Positions 34,945 to 46,284 of a stretch of DNA of 64,000 nucleotides are shown here, one piece after another. The notes beneath the pieces were generated by a model. It was not told the DNA's origin. It did not search any database and worked only from the letters and a program-made list of their open reading frames with translations. Location: positions 44,415 through 108,414 of the forward strand of contig VTPC01091024.1 in the NCBI GenBank assembly GCA_011009095.1, given 5' to 3'. Both the position numbers and the translations under genes were made by a program. Origin of the DNA: Ignelater luminosus (Eukaryota; Arthropoda; Insecta; Coleoptera; Elateridae). Positions within the stretch are counted from its first letter, which is position 1. The number at the start of each line of letters is the position of its first letter.

Positions 34945-36241
34945 GATTCTGTTCTTTTAGACTTGAAAAACTTGAAAAATTAGATTTTAAAAAGGCAGAT
35001 TACAATGGATTATACTGTACCTTAAGAGACATTGAATGGCAATCAGTAATTGTGGAAGGTAATATAAACCGAACTATTGAAAAGTTTTACCAAAAAATTA
35101 ATAAAGTAATTCTAGATTTTGTTCCAAGGAAGGTGATCTATCAAAGTAGATATCCATCCTGGTTTACTCTGGAGATTAAAAAGAAGATCCGAGAGAAGAA
35201 ACACCTCCACAGGAAAATAAAAGCGCATAATTTGCAATGTGAAGATCTAAGGAAAAATCTTAGAAAAATATCTACGGAGTTAAAAGCATTAATTAATGAT
35301 GCTTTTACAAATTTCGTAAATAAATCTGAAGAACAAATTGCATTTAAACCCCAAGATTTGCATAATTATCTAAAGTAACAGAAAGGTAACAGTAGATACC
35401 ACTCGAAATGAGCTACCATAATAATAAATACTGTTCTAGTACGGAAATCGTAAAAGTATTTGCTACGTATTTTAAATCTGTGTACAAGCAAAGCCAGAAT
35501 AACAGCAAGAACTTATCTAATGTAGACTATAAACTGGATCTTTTTAACTTCAATTTGGTAGATGAAGAAGATGTTAAAAAAGCAATTAGCACATTGAAAT
35601 CTAAATCATCTGCAGGTCCTGATAACATACCCTGTTTCATCATAAAAGGTTGTTCCGATATTCTCAAATATCCACTGATGAAGATTATTAACATGGCTAT
35701 AGTGGACGGAGAATTCTCGAGCATGTGGATGCTAACAAAAGTAATACCCATACATAAGAATGGCGATATTTCCAGTATCTGTATGTATCGTCCTATTTCA
35801 GTAATATCAGTAATGGCAAAAATCTTTGAAAGAATACTCTTCAACCAAATGTACAGTCACATCGAAAATTCAATATCAATATACCAACATGGCTTTGTGA
35901 AGAAACGGAGCACAGTTACCAATCTAGCAATATTTTCAGAATACGTATTATCCAACATCTCAGGAGGAGGGCAAGTTTTTAGTGCATACACGGACATAAG
36001 TAAGGCATTTGATTCTGTCTCATTTGACATATTAATAAATAAGTTGCATGCATTCGGTCTTAGTTCAAACTCAATAAAACTTATACGGTCTTATTTGTGC
36101 AACAGAAACAACTATGTGTCACTAAACGGTACGTCATCCTCCATATATGTTCCAACTTCGGGAGTACCGCAAGGCTCGTGTCTAGGACCACTTCTCTTCA
36201 ATATGTTCATTAATGACTATATCTGTGATAGTACACTCTAG
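34945..36241 (+). pseudogene. Reverse transcriptase remnant (non-LTR)
   Basis: The first segment (from about 34960 to the stop at 35376-35378) contains YPSWFTLEIKKKIREKKHLH, a region typical between endonuclease and RT. A frameshift near 35380-35400 leads into the second segment (35408-36241), with SSAGPDNIPCFIIK, VIPIHKNGDIS, YRPISVISVMAKIFERI, QHGFVKKRSTVTNL, the first catalytic Asp in YTDISKAFDSV, and SGVPQGSCLGPLLFNMFIND. These are RT blocks 0 to about 4. The reading stops right after the FIND block, so the YADD catalytic box, thumb and C-terminal region are absent. The frame order and motifs place it in the Jockey/CR1 superfamily branch. Not functional. Confidence 0.9.
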
Positions 36242-36357
36242 AGCATGAATATTAAGTATATTATTAGCTTAATTATTATTTATATTCATAGTTTAGTATT
36301 ATCCAAGTACATGTAAAGGGCTTATGCCGTTTGTATTTTGGAGTAAATAAACCTATG

Positions 36358-36377
36358 TTATTATTATTATTATTATT
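36358..36377 (+). repeat. (TTA)n tail of the non-LTR element
   Basis: An uninterrupted TTA microsatellite directly after a polyadenylation-like signal. It marks the 3' terminus of the retrotransposon, and a second copy of the same arrangement lies inverted at 7992-8060. Confidence 0.75.
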
Positions 36378-36746
36378 CTTTTTTCTTTCTTTTCCTAGCA
36401 TCTTACTTTATTTGTTGGCAAGTTCATTGGGATTTGGTTTTATACGAATACCGGCAGTGTTTTAATATTTACATGATACCAATACCTCGGAGTTGGTAAA
36501 GAAATTGGTAAAAACGCTTGTTAAACATTTTCAGAGCTATGTTAGATCTAACTTTAAGATTACTCTCTTGTAATACCTCAGCTCTTTTAGAAAAACATCT
36601 GCTGGTTTTTCTGTTGTGAGAGAAATTGCAATAAAAGATAAAAGAAATAAACCGAAGCAGTCATAAATCAATCAACATTAAAATTAAAAAACCACCTGAT
36701 ACATAAACAAGCGAAAAAGGAAATACCCAAAAGCGCTTCAGCACTA

Positions 36747-37019
36747 ATGTGCCTTAGAGTTTGCAAAGCAAAAGCGTTTTTGGCATTGACAGAAACGTTT
36801 CCTAACATTGTTTCTTATAGTCCAATATTTGCTACTTATGGAATAAAAGATTTTGCGATAAGAGATCGAATATTTTACCTAGAGCGTATCTACAACTATA
36901 CAAATAGAAATTATAACCTTGACAATATTCTACTAATTTCAAACTACCAGCACCAAACAGTCAAGAGTCTTGATTTTAATCTTCCTTATTACTCTGTTCT
37001 GCTTGAAAATTGTATTTAA
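36747..37019 (+). CDS. Unrecognised 90-residue ORF next to the retrotransposon
   Basis: The ORF runs from ATG 36747 to a TAA at 37017. It contains AFLALTETFPNIVSYSPIF and RDRIFYLERIYNYTNRNYN and ends in LPYYSVLLENCI. Tyr and Asn are frequent, which fits both a real AT-rich coding region and chance. It starts 370 bases after the retrotransposon tail. It could be the C-terminal part of another retroelement, but I see no diagnostic motif. Confidence 0.2.
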   Translation: MCLRVCKAKAFLALTETFPNIVSYSPIFATYGIKDFAIRDRIFYLERIYNYTNRNYNLDNILLISNYQHQTVKSLDFNLPYYSVLLENCI

Positions 37020-37704
37020 TTTCTATTCCATTTCACTACACGCTTTCGAATTGTCGTGTATGGATGAAGCAATTCAGACTAATAGCATTCATTGTAAATC
37101 AATGTCATAGGAAATTCATAAAAATAGATGTCACCGCGTAGAAGTTAATTTCAGTTGAAGCAACAGCCTACTAAAATCATATTTTGCAAGTCTGTGCATC
37201 AATGTACAGCTCAGCCGCTCTGGGTTTTCCTTAGGCACATAAACAAATCTTTAATAAAATACATTGTCCTAATTGTTGCGTACTGACTAAATAATAATTC
37301 AAATCATCATTTTTACCAATTAGATATACATAAGTTTTCTAAAAAAAAAACTAAACCTTTGATTTAATACTTACTGATTTAGAAAAAATATTCTCGTTTT
37401 CTCTATTCGGTGTTAAACAGAGATGGAGAGTACTTCAGAACTGAGTTGGTTTCAATTAACCACATCAGTTACTCTTCTATTCTAAATACTTGTTCTTGTT
37501 TCAGAGGAAGCATGGGAGTTAATTTAACCGACTATCAGTAGATACTATTTACAAGAAGACAGAACTGCTTGCATTTGACGAATATTTGAAAGTGTCATTT
37601 ATATAAAGTGTGAATAATTGAAGATAATTTTGTACATGACAACACAAACAAAACCAAAGCAAAATACTGGTACATCTTGTTCTACAAATCGACCGAACAT
37701 ATAG
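37020..37704. other. No gene recognised
   Basis: AT-rich stretch between the 90-codon ORF and the pogo-like element. Nothing recognisable was seen. Confidence 0.5.
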
Positions 37705-37706
37705 TA

Positions 37707-39631
37707 CAGTAAAGTCCGCTTATAAGGAACTCCAAAGGACCGTCAAAAACGGTTCGTTATAACCGAAGTTCGTTGCAAGTGATACAAAAAAAAACACGCT
37801 ACCGTCTGATTTAACTCTTTTATTTTATTTTTACATTTAAAAAATATACTTAGAAAGAAAAGAAGCATAAAAAGTTTTAGATAGTCGCAGGTAATAATAT
37901 AAACAATATCTTAAAGAATTCATTTATATTAGTTTGCTTCATTCGGGTAAAATTAATTTCGTTAATATGCAATTCCACTTCGGCTAGTTTATTAAAAATG
38001 CCCTGTGGAGTATACCGTGACTGAGGAAAATAACGAATGACTTCAATATTTCTAATTGCATCTGATGTAGTTGGAACTGCTATTATCTCACCGCTCTCGA
38101 TTTCTTCGTTTTCATCTTCTTCCATCTTATCGTCGATAATTTGATTTTCTACGCAAGCAATAATGGTATCATTACTCAACAATTCTACCCTTACAAGTTT
38201 GTCATAAACATGGACGTATTCATTAAAATCAAAACCGACTTGAGCAAATTCATCCTGCTCATGGTTGTCATTTGCTTCTTAAGCCCTTCCATTAATGGTA
38301 GGTCATCATATGAGTCAAATTAATTTTCTTTCCTGACAAATCCGCCATGTCGAAAACAATTAACAATTGTTTTTCTCGTCACCTTCTGCCATGCCATATG
38401 AATGAAGTTTATTGCATCCAAAAGATTAATACTAAAGTTCTCGTTAGTATCAATTGCATTTATCATTTTTGCAGGGAGAAGTCGTCGGTAATTGCTTTTC
38501 AAGCTATGTATAATACCCTGATCAATGGGCTACAATTTCGAACTTGTATTGGGATGCATAAATACCAATTTAATACAATCCAAGTCTTTAACATCAGGGT
38601 GTGCTGGACAATTATCAGTCAATAATAGTATTCTCTACTATTGGATTTGTAATTTACAGGTAGCCGTTTAATATTCTTAAAACATCTTGGATTTTTAGGT
38701 TTCCCTATTACCAATAATTTTCTTTTCTCTGTTCCCAATAAATTTGCTGTCACTAACACTGTAATCCTATCTTTGGACATTCTTCCACCAACACAAGTCT
38801 CTCCCTTAAACCGTAATCGGCGTTAAATATGTTCTCATCTTTAAAGTTTTCCCTAATAAGTGGCCAACTATTTTGCAGCCAATCGTTTACAACATTAATA
38901 TTGACCGCGGCTGCATCACTAACAATTTTTCCACCGCTAATGTTATGTCGTTTCTTAAATCTTTCGACCCATCTTCTGCTAAGTTTCATTACATTCACCG
39001 TCTCTTAACAGTTTGTTGCCGAAACCTTCAGGCACCACTCACAGTCACATTATTAGCTAAATCATTTTGACACGCTTTGATCAACTTCTAAGTTAATAGG
39101 TTTTATAATTTTTTTAAACTCGAATTTAATTGTTCAAAGTTTTCCAATATTTTATCGTATGTCTTCTAAATTGAAGCAACTGTGGATTTACTTAATTTCA
39201 TTTCACGACATATTTCACTTTGTTTTTCACCATTTTGTAAACGTTTTATAATTTCATATTTCTCTTTTAATGTAAAACATTTTCGCTTTTTGTTTAAAAC
39301 ATCGTCATCCATTTTTTTAATTATCAACGGAAGTAAGCTCATCGGACGATTGGCGACACGATACTTAATGACTGTGGAATGCTGTTTGCATCTAGAATGT
39401 GCTAGTACGTTTTTACTTTCGGAAAAGTCCCTTGTTTTATACTTAAAAGGTCGATGTAACCGAAAATATTTGAAATTTTATATACGAAAAACGGTTCGTT
39501 TAATCCAAAAGATCGTTATAACCGGGTTCGTTATATGAAGAAAAACTTAACACAGTTCTTATGGAACTTTGGTTCGTACCTTTCAAATTGGTTCGTTACA
39601 ACCAAGAGTTCGTTATAAGTGAACATCACTG
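37707..39631 (-). mobile_element. Degraded pogo/Tigger-like element
   Basis: A 1925-bp element flanked by TA (37705-37706 and 39632-39633). The inverted ends start cagt and share cttataa(g/c)gaact. Several more gttcgttata-type copies follow inside both ends (37751-37775, 39487-39534 and 39590-39620), forming subterminal repeats. Length and coding content suit pogo/Tigger (about 2 kb). Confidence 0.9.
37877..39312 (-). pseudogene. Pogo/Tigger-like transposase, many stops and frameshifts
   Basis: Read on the minus strand from ATG 39312. The first 48 codons hold a helix-turn-helix (KYEIIKRLQNGEKQSEICRE) and end at an in-frame TAG (39166-39168). A CENP-B-type second DNA-binding unit follows (RWVERFKKRHNISGGKIVSD, 38885-38985). 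The first catalytic Asp is kept in FNADYGL, where the usual ADETG motif has lost its Glu. The second Asp is in LTDNCPAHPD (about 38600) and the third in PIDQGIIHSLK (about 38515), about 30 residues apart with a stop in between, matching the DD30D spacing of this branch. Then come LLDAINFIHMAWQKV and an acidic segment, and the tail ends KQTNINEFF. Clearly dead, but every domain is still traceable. Confidence 0.9.
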
Positions 39632-39633
39632 TA

Positions 39634-42279
39634 TCTGTCACCTTGTAGAACTGTGCTTTTCATGTACGAGGGATTAAAGATTTCACAAAAGCAAACGAGT
39701 TGTGAAGACTTTAGAAATAAACAAGGAAAAGAAATCTTTAGTCTAGAAAATGCTGAAAACTCAAAACGGCAGGTACGCGAATGATAAAGGGAAGATCTTC
39801 TTCGATGAAATAATAGGAAGACTTCAAAAAAGTGATCCACTTTCTCATAGCTTTTGAAATATTGGCGAAGATGATTTCTTTTCTAAAAACACCTTTTGCT
39901 CATACCTTGCTTGTTGGAAGAACCATCAAGAAATTAAAGATATTTTTCACTAGAGATTTACTTTGCAATTCAACATGGGACACCTAGTTCTTTCTGCATC
40001 TTTACTATTACCGACAAATGTCATGCAATTTATTGATTTTCTTGTCGTAATGAAACCCACAATTGACCATGACTTATTAACTGAAAAAAATATTGTTCGA
40101 CTTTCACAAATATGTATATTGTATAGGTTGCTAAATGGATTTATCGAATTTTCACTCGAAAAATTTTGTAATTTTTTGTGTATGGATGTTGTCACTTAAG
40201 ATACTCAAATCAGCTATTCCTATTATTTTAATAAAAAAAGGCTCGTATTATTCACGCTCCAAAAGTTTTCACCTTAACATAACCTTACTAACAGAAAGGG
40301 ACAAATTCCAGTCAGGATGACATTTTCTGTAATTTATATAAATAGTTCCACAAATTTTAGGTGCGGATTGTGTGCAAATGAGTTGCTAAAATTCCCATGT
40401 CTCCAAATCAATCGTAGCCTTTAAAGTAAGAAAAAAGTTGATGTTATTTTGTAATAGTGTAGCTGAGATTCAAACGAGTCGAGACAAAATAAAAACTAAT
40501 GGGTTAGTATTTAAAAAATTTAGAACTTCTAACTGGTTACAATAGGGGCAAATAAATTCGTTCTTTGAGAATGTGTAAGATCTATTACAACGCCGCATTT
40601 AAACTATCCACAATTTCAAATCAGTTCTAATTCAACCAAAAATTAAGAATTTGATAGTTCAGCAAATTCAGAATATGTTTAGCTGCCTTACTTAGAAGAG
40701 AATATTTCTGTAGGCAAAATTAATTTTATAAACTTCATGGAGAAGTGCATAAGAATTTTGCTGCCAGTAAAATGCGTGCCATTAAATGGAAAATATGCAA
40801 AGAAGTTAATTGCATCGAATAAATACAATATTTCTCATAATGGTGGCGAGTTGTGAGTATATGAGTCGATGTTATAAATTAAAAATAAAAAAAGTGGATT
40901 TTAATGTATCGCGTTCGAGTTGAGCCAAAAACGAAAAACATAGGAAAGATGATCCGAAAATTCCTGGTATAGTGAGAATCCACCAACAAGCTCGTAATTC
41001 GAGTGAAGGCAGTTTTTGCTTTGGTCGGCTATAATAAGCAACGTACGTGTTCTCGAAGAACACGAGATACCACTTATCGCTGCTACCGGCTACAGCGATT
41101 ATTACACTAAAAATACAACAAGGAGACCCTAAAATTCCATCCAATATTGGTTAAACTTTCGAGTGTAATACTGGCTTTACAATTTATTTATTCGCTAAGT
41201 GAGCTCGACTCGCGGTGGAAAGTTTAAGATAAAAGCCATGTTTTGTTTAACTGCTGATAGACCACTCCAAGAATATAATTTTTCAGAGACAAGCCATCAG
41301 AGATACTCGTTACTAATACGGTTTATTACGAAGTTGCTGTTGCTGATAGCAACAAGATTTGTTAAATTATTTGATTAAAAGCTAATCGAATTAATGTTAT
41401 AATAAAATGTGTTAAATGATTAAGATAAATTTTAGACAGCCATAAAATAGCGAAGTCTAATTACATACGATAAGCTTTAATACATTTAATTAATTTTTTG
41501 GTTTTTAGCGTCCTAGTATGTGTTTTTATACTTCATCAGAAACGCTTAGAAGATCCTAAAAAATGTTTTAATTTGATTTTGCAGCGTTTAGATCAAAATA
41601 TACTACCATCAACAACAACACTCAAAATTATATCTTTCCAATAGTTAATTGCTGCATACCTGCAATACAGCACAATACCGCCGCTCACAAATAAGAACTC
41701 GTGTGGAACACGTCGTTTTGGAAGCCGCCTAGTACAAATTGATTGCCTTTTTATGACATGAACTGGAAGCTGCCATTCCGTTACTTATACCTTTACTAGG
41801 ATATCATAGCTGAGCAGAATAGAGTGCGATATTTCACAGAACAATACAATAAGGTGTAACTATGAACACTTTCAAACGGGTTCCGTATATCCTATGCGAT
41901 TCCATCGGATTGCTACCTTTCCTGGTTGTATTAAATTCTAGCTAACCTAAAATATATGCTACTGATATCTAACAAATTGTTATCATACTGTTACACTACA
42001 TCTTAGACAGTGTTTCTAACTTTACAAGTGGAGATTTGAAGATTACATCTTTTGACTTACTGGCTTATCTTGAACTGTTGGTAAATTTCCCCGTTCCTTC
42101 ACATGAGGAATTATACAATATACAAACTACATAAATTGAAATATCTTATCAACCGGGATAGATAAATGTGGTTTATGATGATGAGTGACGGGGATAGTGT
42201 ATGTGTAAGTGAGAGTGATGCCCAATGGAGGCAGATACCTCATTTCATGCCATCCACATAACGTTGGCGGTTTAGTTCT
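39634..42279. other. No gene recognised
   Basis: AT-rich. ORFs at 39613-39840 and 39950-40195 (minus), 39963-40320 (plus) and 40872-41144 (minus) were read without finding any domain; they overlap each other on opposite strands. Confidence 0.45.
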
Positions 42280-43120
42280 TCAATGTTGGCGATGGTGTTG
42301 TTCGTGTTGGTGTGCGCTCAGCAAAGAAAAAAAGGACGAAACTTTTTAGAACCACACCGCGGTAGCGTCATATGGGGATTAGGAATTTTATGTGACAGCG
42401 GTTGGCGTTGGAAGTGCGGTAAATAGGAAACTAGCGGTTGATTCCAAGATAATTTTGAGGTAGCAAAAGCAGGTCTTTAGTGCTAAGGAAGAAGGCAATT
42501 GGGAAGTCAGTCTTACTAGGAAAATTCTCCTTTTAATGCTTTTGGAATGTTTCTGGATTATACATTCAGCCTTGTTCACAAAGAGTGGCTGAAGGATTTC
42601 GAGATGTGTATCCTTCGAAATTATTCCAGATTATTTATAAACCACTAGAGGTAGCAGCGGGGCAAACTGAAAATACCAGTGTAGGTGGCTCCCCTTTTTT
42701 TGCGGTAGTCACTCGATCAGGTGGCAAGGGTCGAAGAGAAACTGATGAATCAGTAGTCAGAAGTTGGAGTAAATGATTCTCTACTACCAAGATAGAATTT
42801 CATCTTGCCCCCAATAATTAAGAAAGAAGGAAAATGTCATCTCCAGGTAGAAAACCATGGAGGAGAGCTGAAGACACATATACAAAAGCTTGAGGTATAT
42901 GTGCGCAAGATCGAGCAGTTTGACTCTAGAGAGATTTCTGCGGAAAAAAGAAATCGTTTGGATTTTCGTTCTATCCTCCATCAACAAGACTCCCAACAGC
43001 GTAGATTTCTGGGAAAAGATGGAACCAACAGCAACGTTCAATAAAGAAGACGTCCAGATTGCAAAGTCGTCAAGATATTATTATTTGGGCTGATAAAGTT
43101 TTACTATGTCTAATGCTTAG
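42280..43120 (+). other. Locally GC-richer stretch with two unrecognised plus-strand ORFs
   Basis: 42585-42776 (63 codons) and 42805-43044 (79 codons) are open on the plus strand in a region less AT-rich than its surroundings. The second peptide is charged and helix-prone (LKTHIQKLEVYVRKIEQFD), with a coiled-coil-like spacing of Leu, Val and Ile. It could be a fragment of a retroelement gag-like protein or of a host exon, but neither ORF has an identifying motif. Confidence 0.25.
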
Positions 43121-44376
43121 CAAGTTGGTTGAGGCCCTGATGAAGCGATGAGGTTAGTGGTGTAAAAAAAACACAAAATTTACAATATCGGTCACGAGGA
43201 AGTGAGAAAAATGTTACAGAGAAGAAGGTACTTGTAGAAGAAATTAAAGAATCAGTCTCGGTGTCAACATTATCTTTGTTTTTTGGCAGAAACATTAGTA
43301 GAAAAGGTCAATGGTTTTCTTATTAATACATTCATCAGACTTCAGTTTTAGGCAAAGTGGTGTGATGTGTGTAATTTAGTAAGGAATTAAACAAAATAGA
43401 TCGTTAGATAAATTGGCATTTCATGAAGTAGAATTAGACATAATGGTACACTGATGGTGAATCCTAATGAAAGAGGTGAAAAGCAAACGTATGGAAATTT
43501 TGCTAACTTCTTCCCACACATTTCAAAGACAACTAACGTAAAATACGTGACAAAATGAAAGAATCTAGTCTAACAAACTCACTTCAAGGCTTTACAAGTC
43601 TCAGTCGACACGGCTACGCAATTCTTCCTTCACAGCTTTGCTATTCTAGCTGAGCCATTATAGTCTGAGTTCTTATTATTGCATTGCTTATCAGCAAAAG
43701 CTTTTCAGATTTCAGAAATCTAAGAAAATGCATCGTAACATTCGAAAGAAACGAATTAGATTGTAGTAATTTCAACGAGCTTGCCAAGAATAGAAAATAA
43801 GAAAGCTAAGAAGACACATTTTCATCATGACTCTCATATGAATTGTTGCACAAAGAGAATGTGATACTGAAAAATCCTTCACTTCTATATTATATCTCAG
43901 ATAGATTTTAAAGAGTACAGAAAGCATCTGAAACGGTGACAACTCATAGGTTCTTAGACTCAGCTTATTCGGAACTTAGGTAGATTACAAAGTATCTGTA
44001 CCTATAAGCAAATACAAAGCTTAAGATTCGTTATTAGAAAAGCAATTATTAAACGACAGATGCAATGATGCAATTAGTCTTGCCATAAATTACTACCTCA
44101 AAAAAACTTATAGAGAGTTAATAAAGATTGAATGACAATGAAAAGGCATTTTCAAATAAAATATTAATTAATAAGAAGTAACAACAAGCTTTTACATGAA
44201 TAATTCAAATCACTATCGTTCATATAATGTACAGTATAACTTGCAACGATTTTTCAGATCGCAGTAACTAATATAACGTCAATTTTTAATTCCTGCATAT
44301 TATAAATATGTGAATCTTAACAAAATGCGCCTTATTAAAATCGCCATACGGACACTAAACAAGTAAAGACAAGAAC
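43121..44376. other. No gene recognised
   Basis: AT-rich. One short minus-strand ORF (43110-43295) without features. No terminal repeats were seen. Confidence 0.5.
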
Positions 44377-44659
44377 ATGACAGTCAGAAGCTCTCTACCG
44401 AAGACATTCAATTACAAAACTGACTATAATAAGATCAGTCGGAGACAAGTTTGTGTCCTCTTTTCACTCGCACTTTACAATCGACCTCTTCTTCAGCAAC
44501 TGCATCCGTCAGATAGGTATAAAAGCGGTGACGGCGACGGGTTGCAATGGTATGCGTAGATCGCATCGCATCACAGATGATCCGCCAAGAGTCTTATTCG
44601 ACATGTTGCCTTTAAATGGGCTATCGGTGATCTCGGGACGGGATTACTTGGATTTGTAA
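44377..44659 (+). pseudogene. Possible piggyBac-like transposase fragment
   Basis: The first frame reads VRSSLPKTFNYKTDYN and then RPLLQQLH. The second frame continues with GIKAVTATGCNGMRRSHRIT and ends near GRDYLDL. In piggyBac transposases a segment like 'L.LP..FNYK...DN.F.S..LL..L...GI.ATGT.R.NR' occurs in this order in the catalytic domain. The copy needs a frameshift between LLQQLH and GIKAV (near 44508), and the central DN/F motif is blurred. No piggyBac TTAA-flanked ends were located. This is a family-level guess from motif order. Confidence 0.4.
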
Positions 44660-44661
44660 GC

Positions 44662-45436
44662 GGATATCATTACTAATATGATGAGGAATTACAAGTATAA
44701 TGTTGAGAAATTCATGTGATTTATAAATTTATTAGACGTTAAACTTGCAAATCGAAGTTAAGTTTAAACTTCATAATGAACACTAAATGATTTATATCAC
44801 TTGTTTCTGTTTTGTCGATTTGAAGAAAATCATTAAATTAATAGTAATTTTAAGGATTTAAAGATTTAGTAAAATGCTTTACTGTTACCAGTAAATACCT
44901 CTTTTGTATTTCCAGTATTTTAATAGGCATAAATTTAAATTAAACCTTTAACAAAGGTTAATTAAAATTTTTTTTTGATACATCAATTACCTAAATGTTT
45001 TACTATTCTACAATCACTTCACCAAGCAACCACCTAATATATTTAACGGAGATAGGTGTTTGCTTGAAACTGATACAAAGCAACCTTTTAGATTTAAGGA
45101 TATGAAAATTAACAGTATTCAAAATACTTCAAATATGGAGCATATGAGGAAAACAATAACAAGAACTAGGTTGAAGTGAACGAAATTTGCTTTAAGAGCA
45201 TTTTCTAAATTACCCATCACAATACAGAGGCGAAGTTAGCGCTTAAGCCGATCCAAGCAAACTTAAAACTTGCTGCCCTCAACTTTATAAAAACAAAAAA
45301 CTCTTCCTATTCTATAATTTTCATAAAAAATGACAATGCAATTCAATTTTTTTAAATTGTTTGTTAAAGAATGGAGAGAAATGTGCCTTTATTACTTGCG
45401 TTCTATAGCTTTTCTAAGAGATAAACTAAAGTTGAA
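44662..45436. other. No gene recognised
   Basis: AT-rich, no ORF of interest. Confidence 0.5.
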
Positions 45437-45676
45437 TTTTTACTCCTTTTTGGATGACGTCAGAATTACCTTTCTCGTTTTGAGTTTAGTTAAGCGACAA
45501 AAGTAGAAAACAAAACAAGAGAAGGCATCGCGGTAATTAATTTATTAATTGACAGCCTGAACACTGAGACAGCAATATTTTACATATTTTAATTACTTTC
45601 AGGGTTGTCGAGTTTGTTTCTAATCTAAGCCATACGTAAAGTTATCAGATAATGACGTCATCCCAAAAGGGTAAAC
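45437..45676. mobile_element. Candidate 240-bp MITE with TGACGTCA-containing ends
   Basis: ttttactcctttttggatgac (45437-45457) leading into tgacgtca is matched in inverted orientation by tgacgtcatcccaaaagggt (45653-45672) over about 23 bases with a few mismatches and one offset. There is no coding inside. The flanks are AT-rich and I could not fix a target duplication, so it may also be a simple inverted repeat. Confidence 0.45.
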
Positions 45677-45739
45677 ATTTATCTACTATAACGTAATCAG
45701 TTTTTTTTTTGTATGAAAAACTAAAGCTGAGAATACAAT

Positions 45740-46050
45740 TAAAATTGTGAAAAATGTAAAAAGTATCGCACCAATCTTATTCAAGCTTGACACATGTTCA
45801 AAGTAGTCCCCTCCAACATCGGTGTACTTCTATAGACAAATCTGCCACAGTTGAAATAGGCGCTGATGGTGCAGTCGATCTCTTCTTCCGACTGGAAACG
45901 ACGTCCGCGGAGATTTTTTTCAGGTTGGAGAATAACCAACAATCGCACATGGCCAAGTCTTGTGAATAAGCGAGATGCACGATTACTTTTACCCCTGCTG
46001 GCGCAAAAATTCAAATGTCTGTGGCCCGTTCGAAAACATGAAGAAGGCAA
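45740..46050 (-). pseudogene. Mariner-like transposase C-terminal fragment
   Basis: On the minus strand, HLAYSQDLAMCDCWLFSNLKK contains the third catalytic Asp in the family's YSPDLA-x-CDFWLF context, in one frame. The next frame continues LRGRRFQSEEEIDCTISAYF, the usual C-terminal helix, and a third frame ends with DVGGDYFEHV near 45800, the normal mariner tail. At least two frameshifts separate these. The DNA-binding half and the second catalytic Asp are absent. No terminal repeats were found, so this is an isolated fragment. Confidence 0.75.
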
Positions 46051-46089
46051 ACACTAGCATACCATTGGGCTGTTATTGTCTTCTATCCA

Positions 46090-46284
46090 TCAAGCTTAAT
46101 AGCTTTCACCAGATTGCATTGTCTCAGTAACATTATATAATAATGCTTCCTGATTTTATAAATTTACACCAAAGTAATTGGTTCCACGATTCCCAAATTT
46201 GGTTGTTGCGTTAAATGGTAAGTCGAACCAATCATTTATCGTTTTTATGAATTTAGATGTTTCTTCGTGATTGGTATCACTCAT
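46090..46284 (-). pseudogene. Possible P-element-like transposase fragment
   Basis: A 42-codon minus-strand reading (ATG at 46284-46282, TAA at 46158-46156) contains ETSKFIKTINDWFDLPFNAT. A segment of the form 'T..F...I..WFD..N....' is characteristic of the central part of P-element and THAP9-type transposases. Past the stop, in another frame, EALLYNVTETMQS (about 46100-46145) fits the next part of that region. No ends or THAP domain lie beside it. It abuts the mariner fragment, so one may have inserted beside or into the other. Confidence 0.4.

Larger units (their letters stand above)
34945..36378 (+). mobile_element. Non-LTR retrotransposon (Jockey/CR1-like), truncated
   Basis: Coding begins inside a linker region (no endonuclease domain is present, so the copy is 5' truncated), runs into reverse transcriptase, stops early, and is followed by a short 3' UTR with ataaac and a (TTA)n tail at 36358-36377. 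The tail and signal are as expected for the 3' terminus of such elements. No target duplication was delimited. Confidence 0.85.

Noticed and set aside
42805..43044. Coiled-coil ORF as a retroviral gag
   Set aside because: No zinc knuckle, protease or RT is adjacent and the overlapping frames are equally open.
45781..46057. Plus-strand ORFs over the mariner fragment
   Set aside because: They are shadows of the minus-strand transposase remnant.
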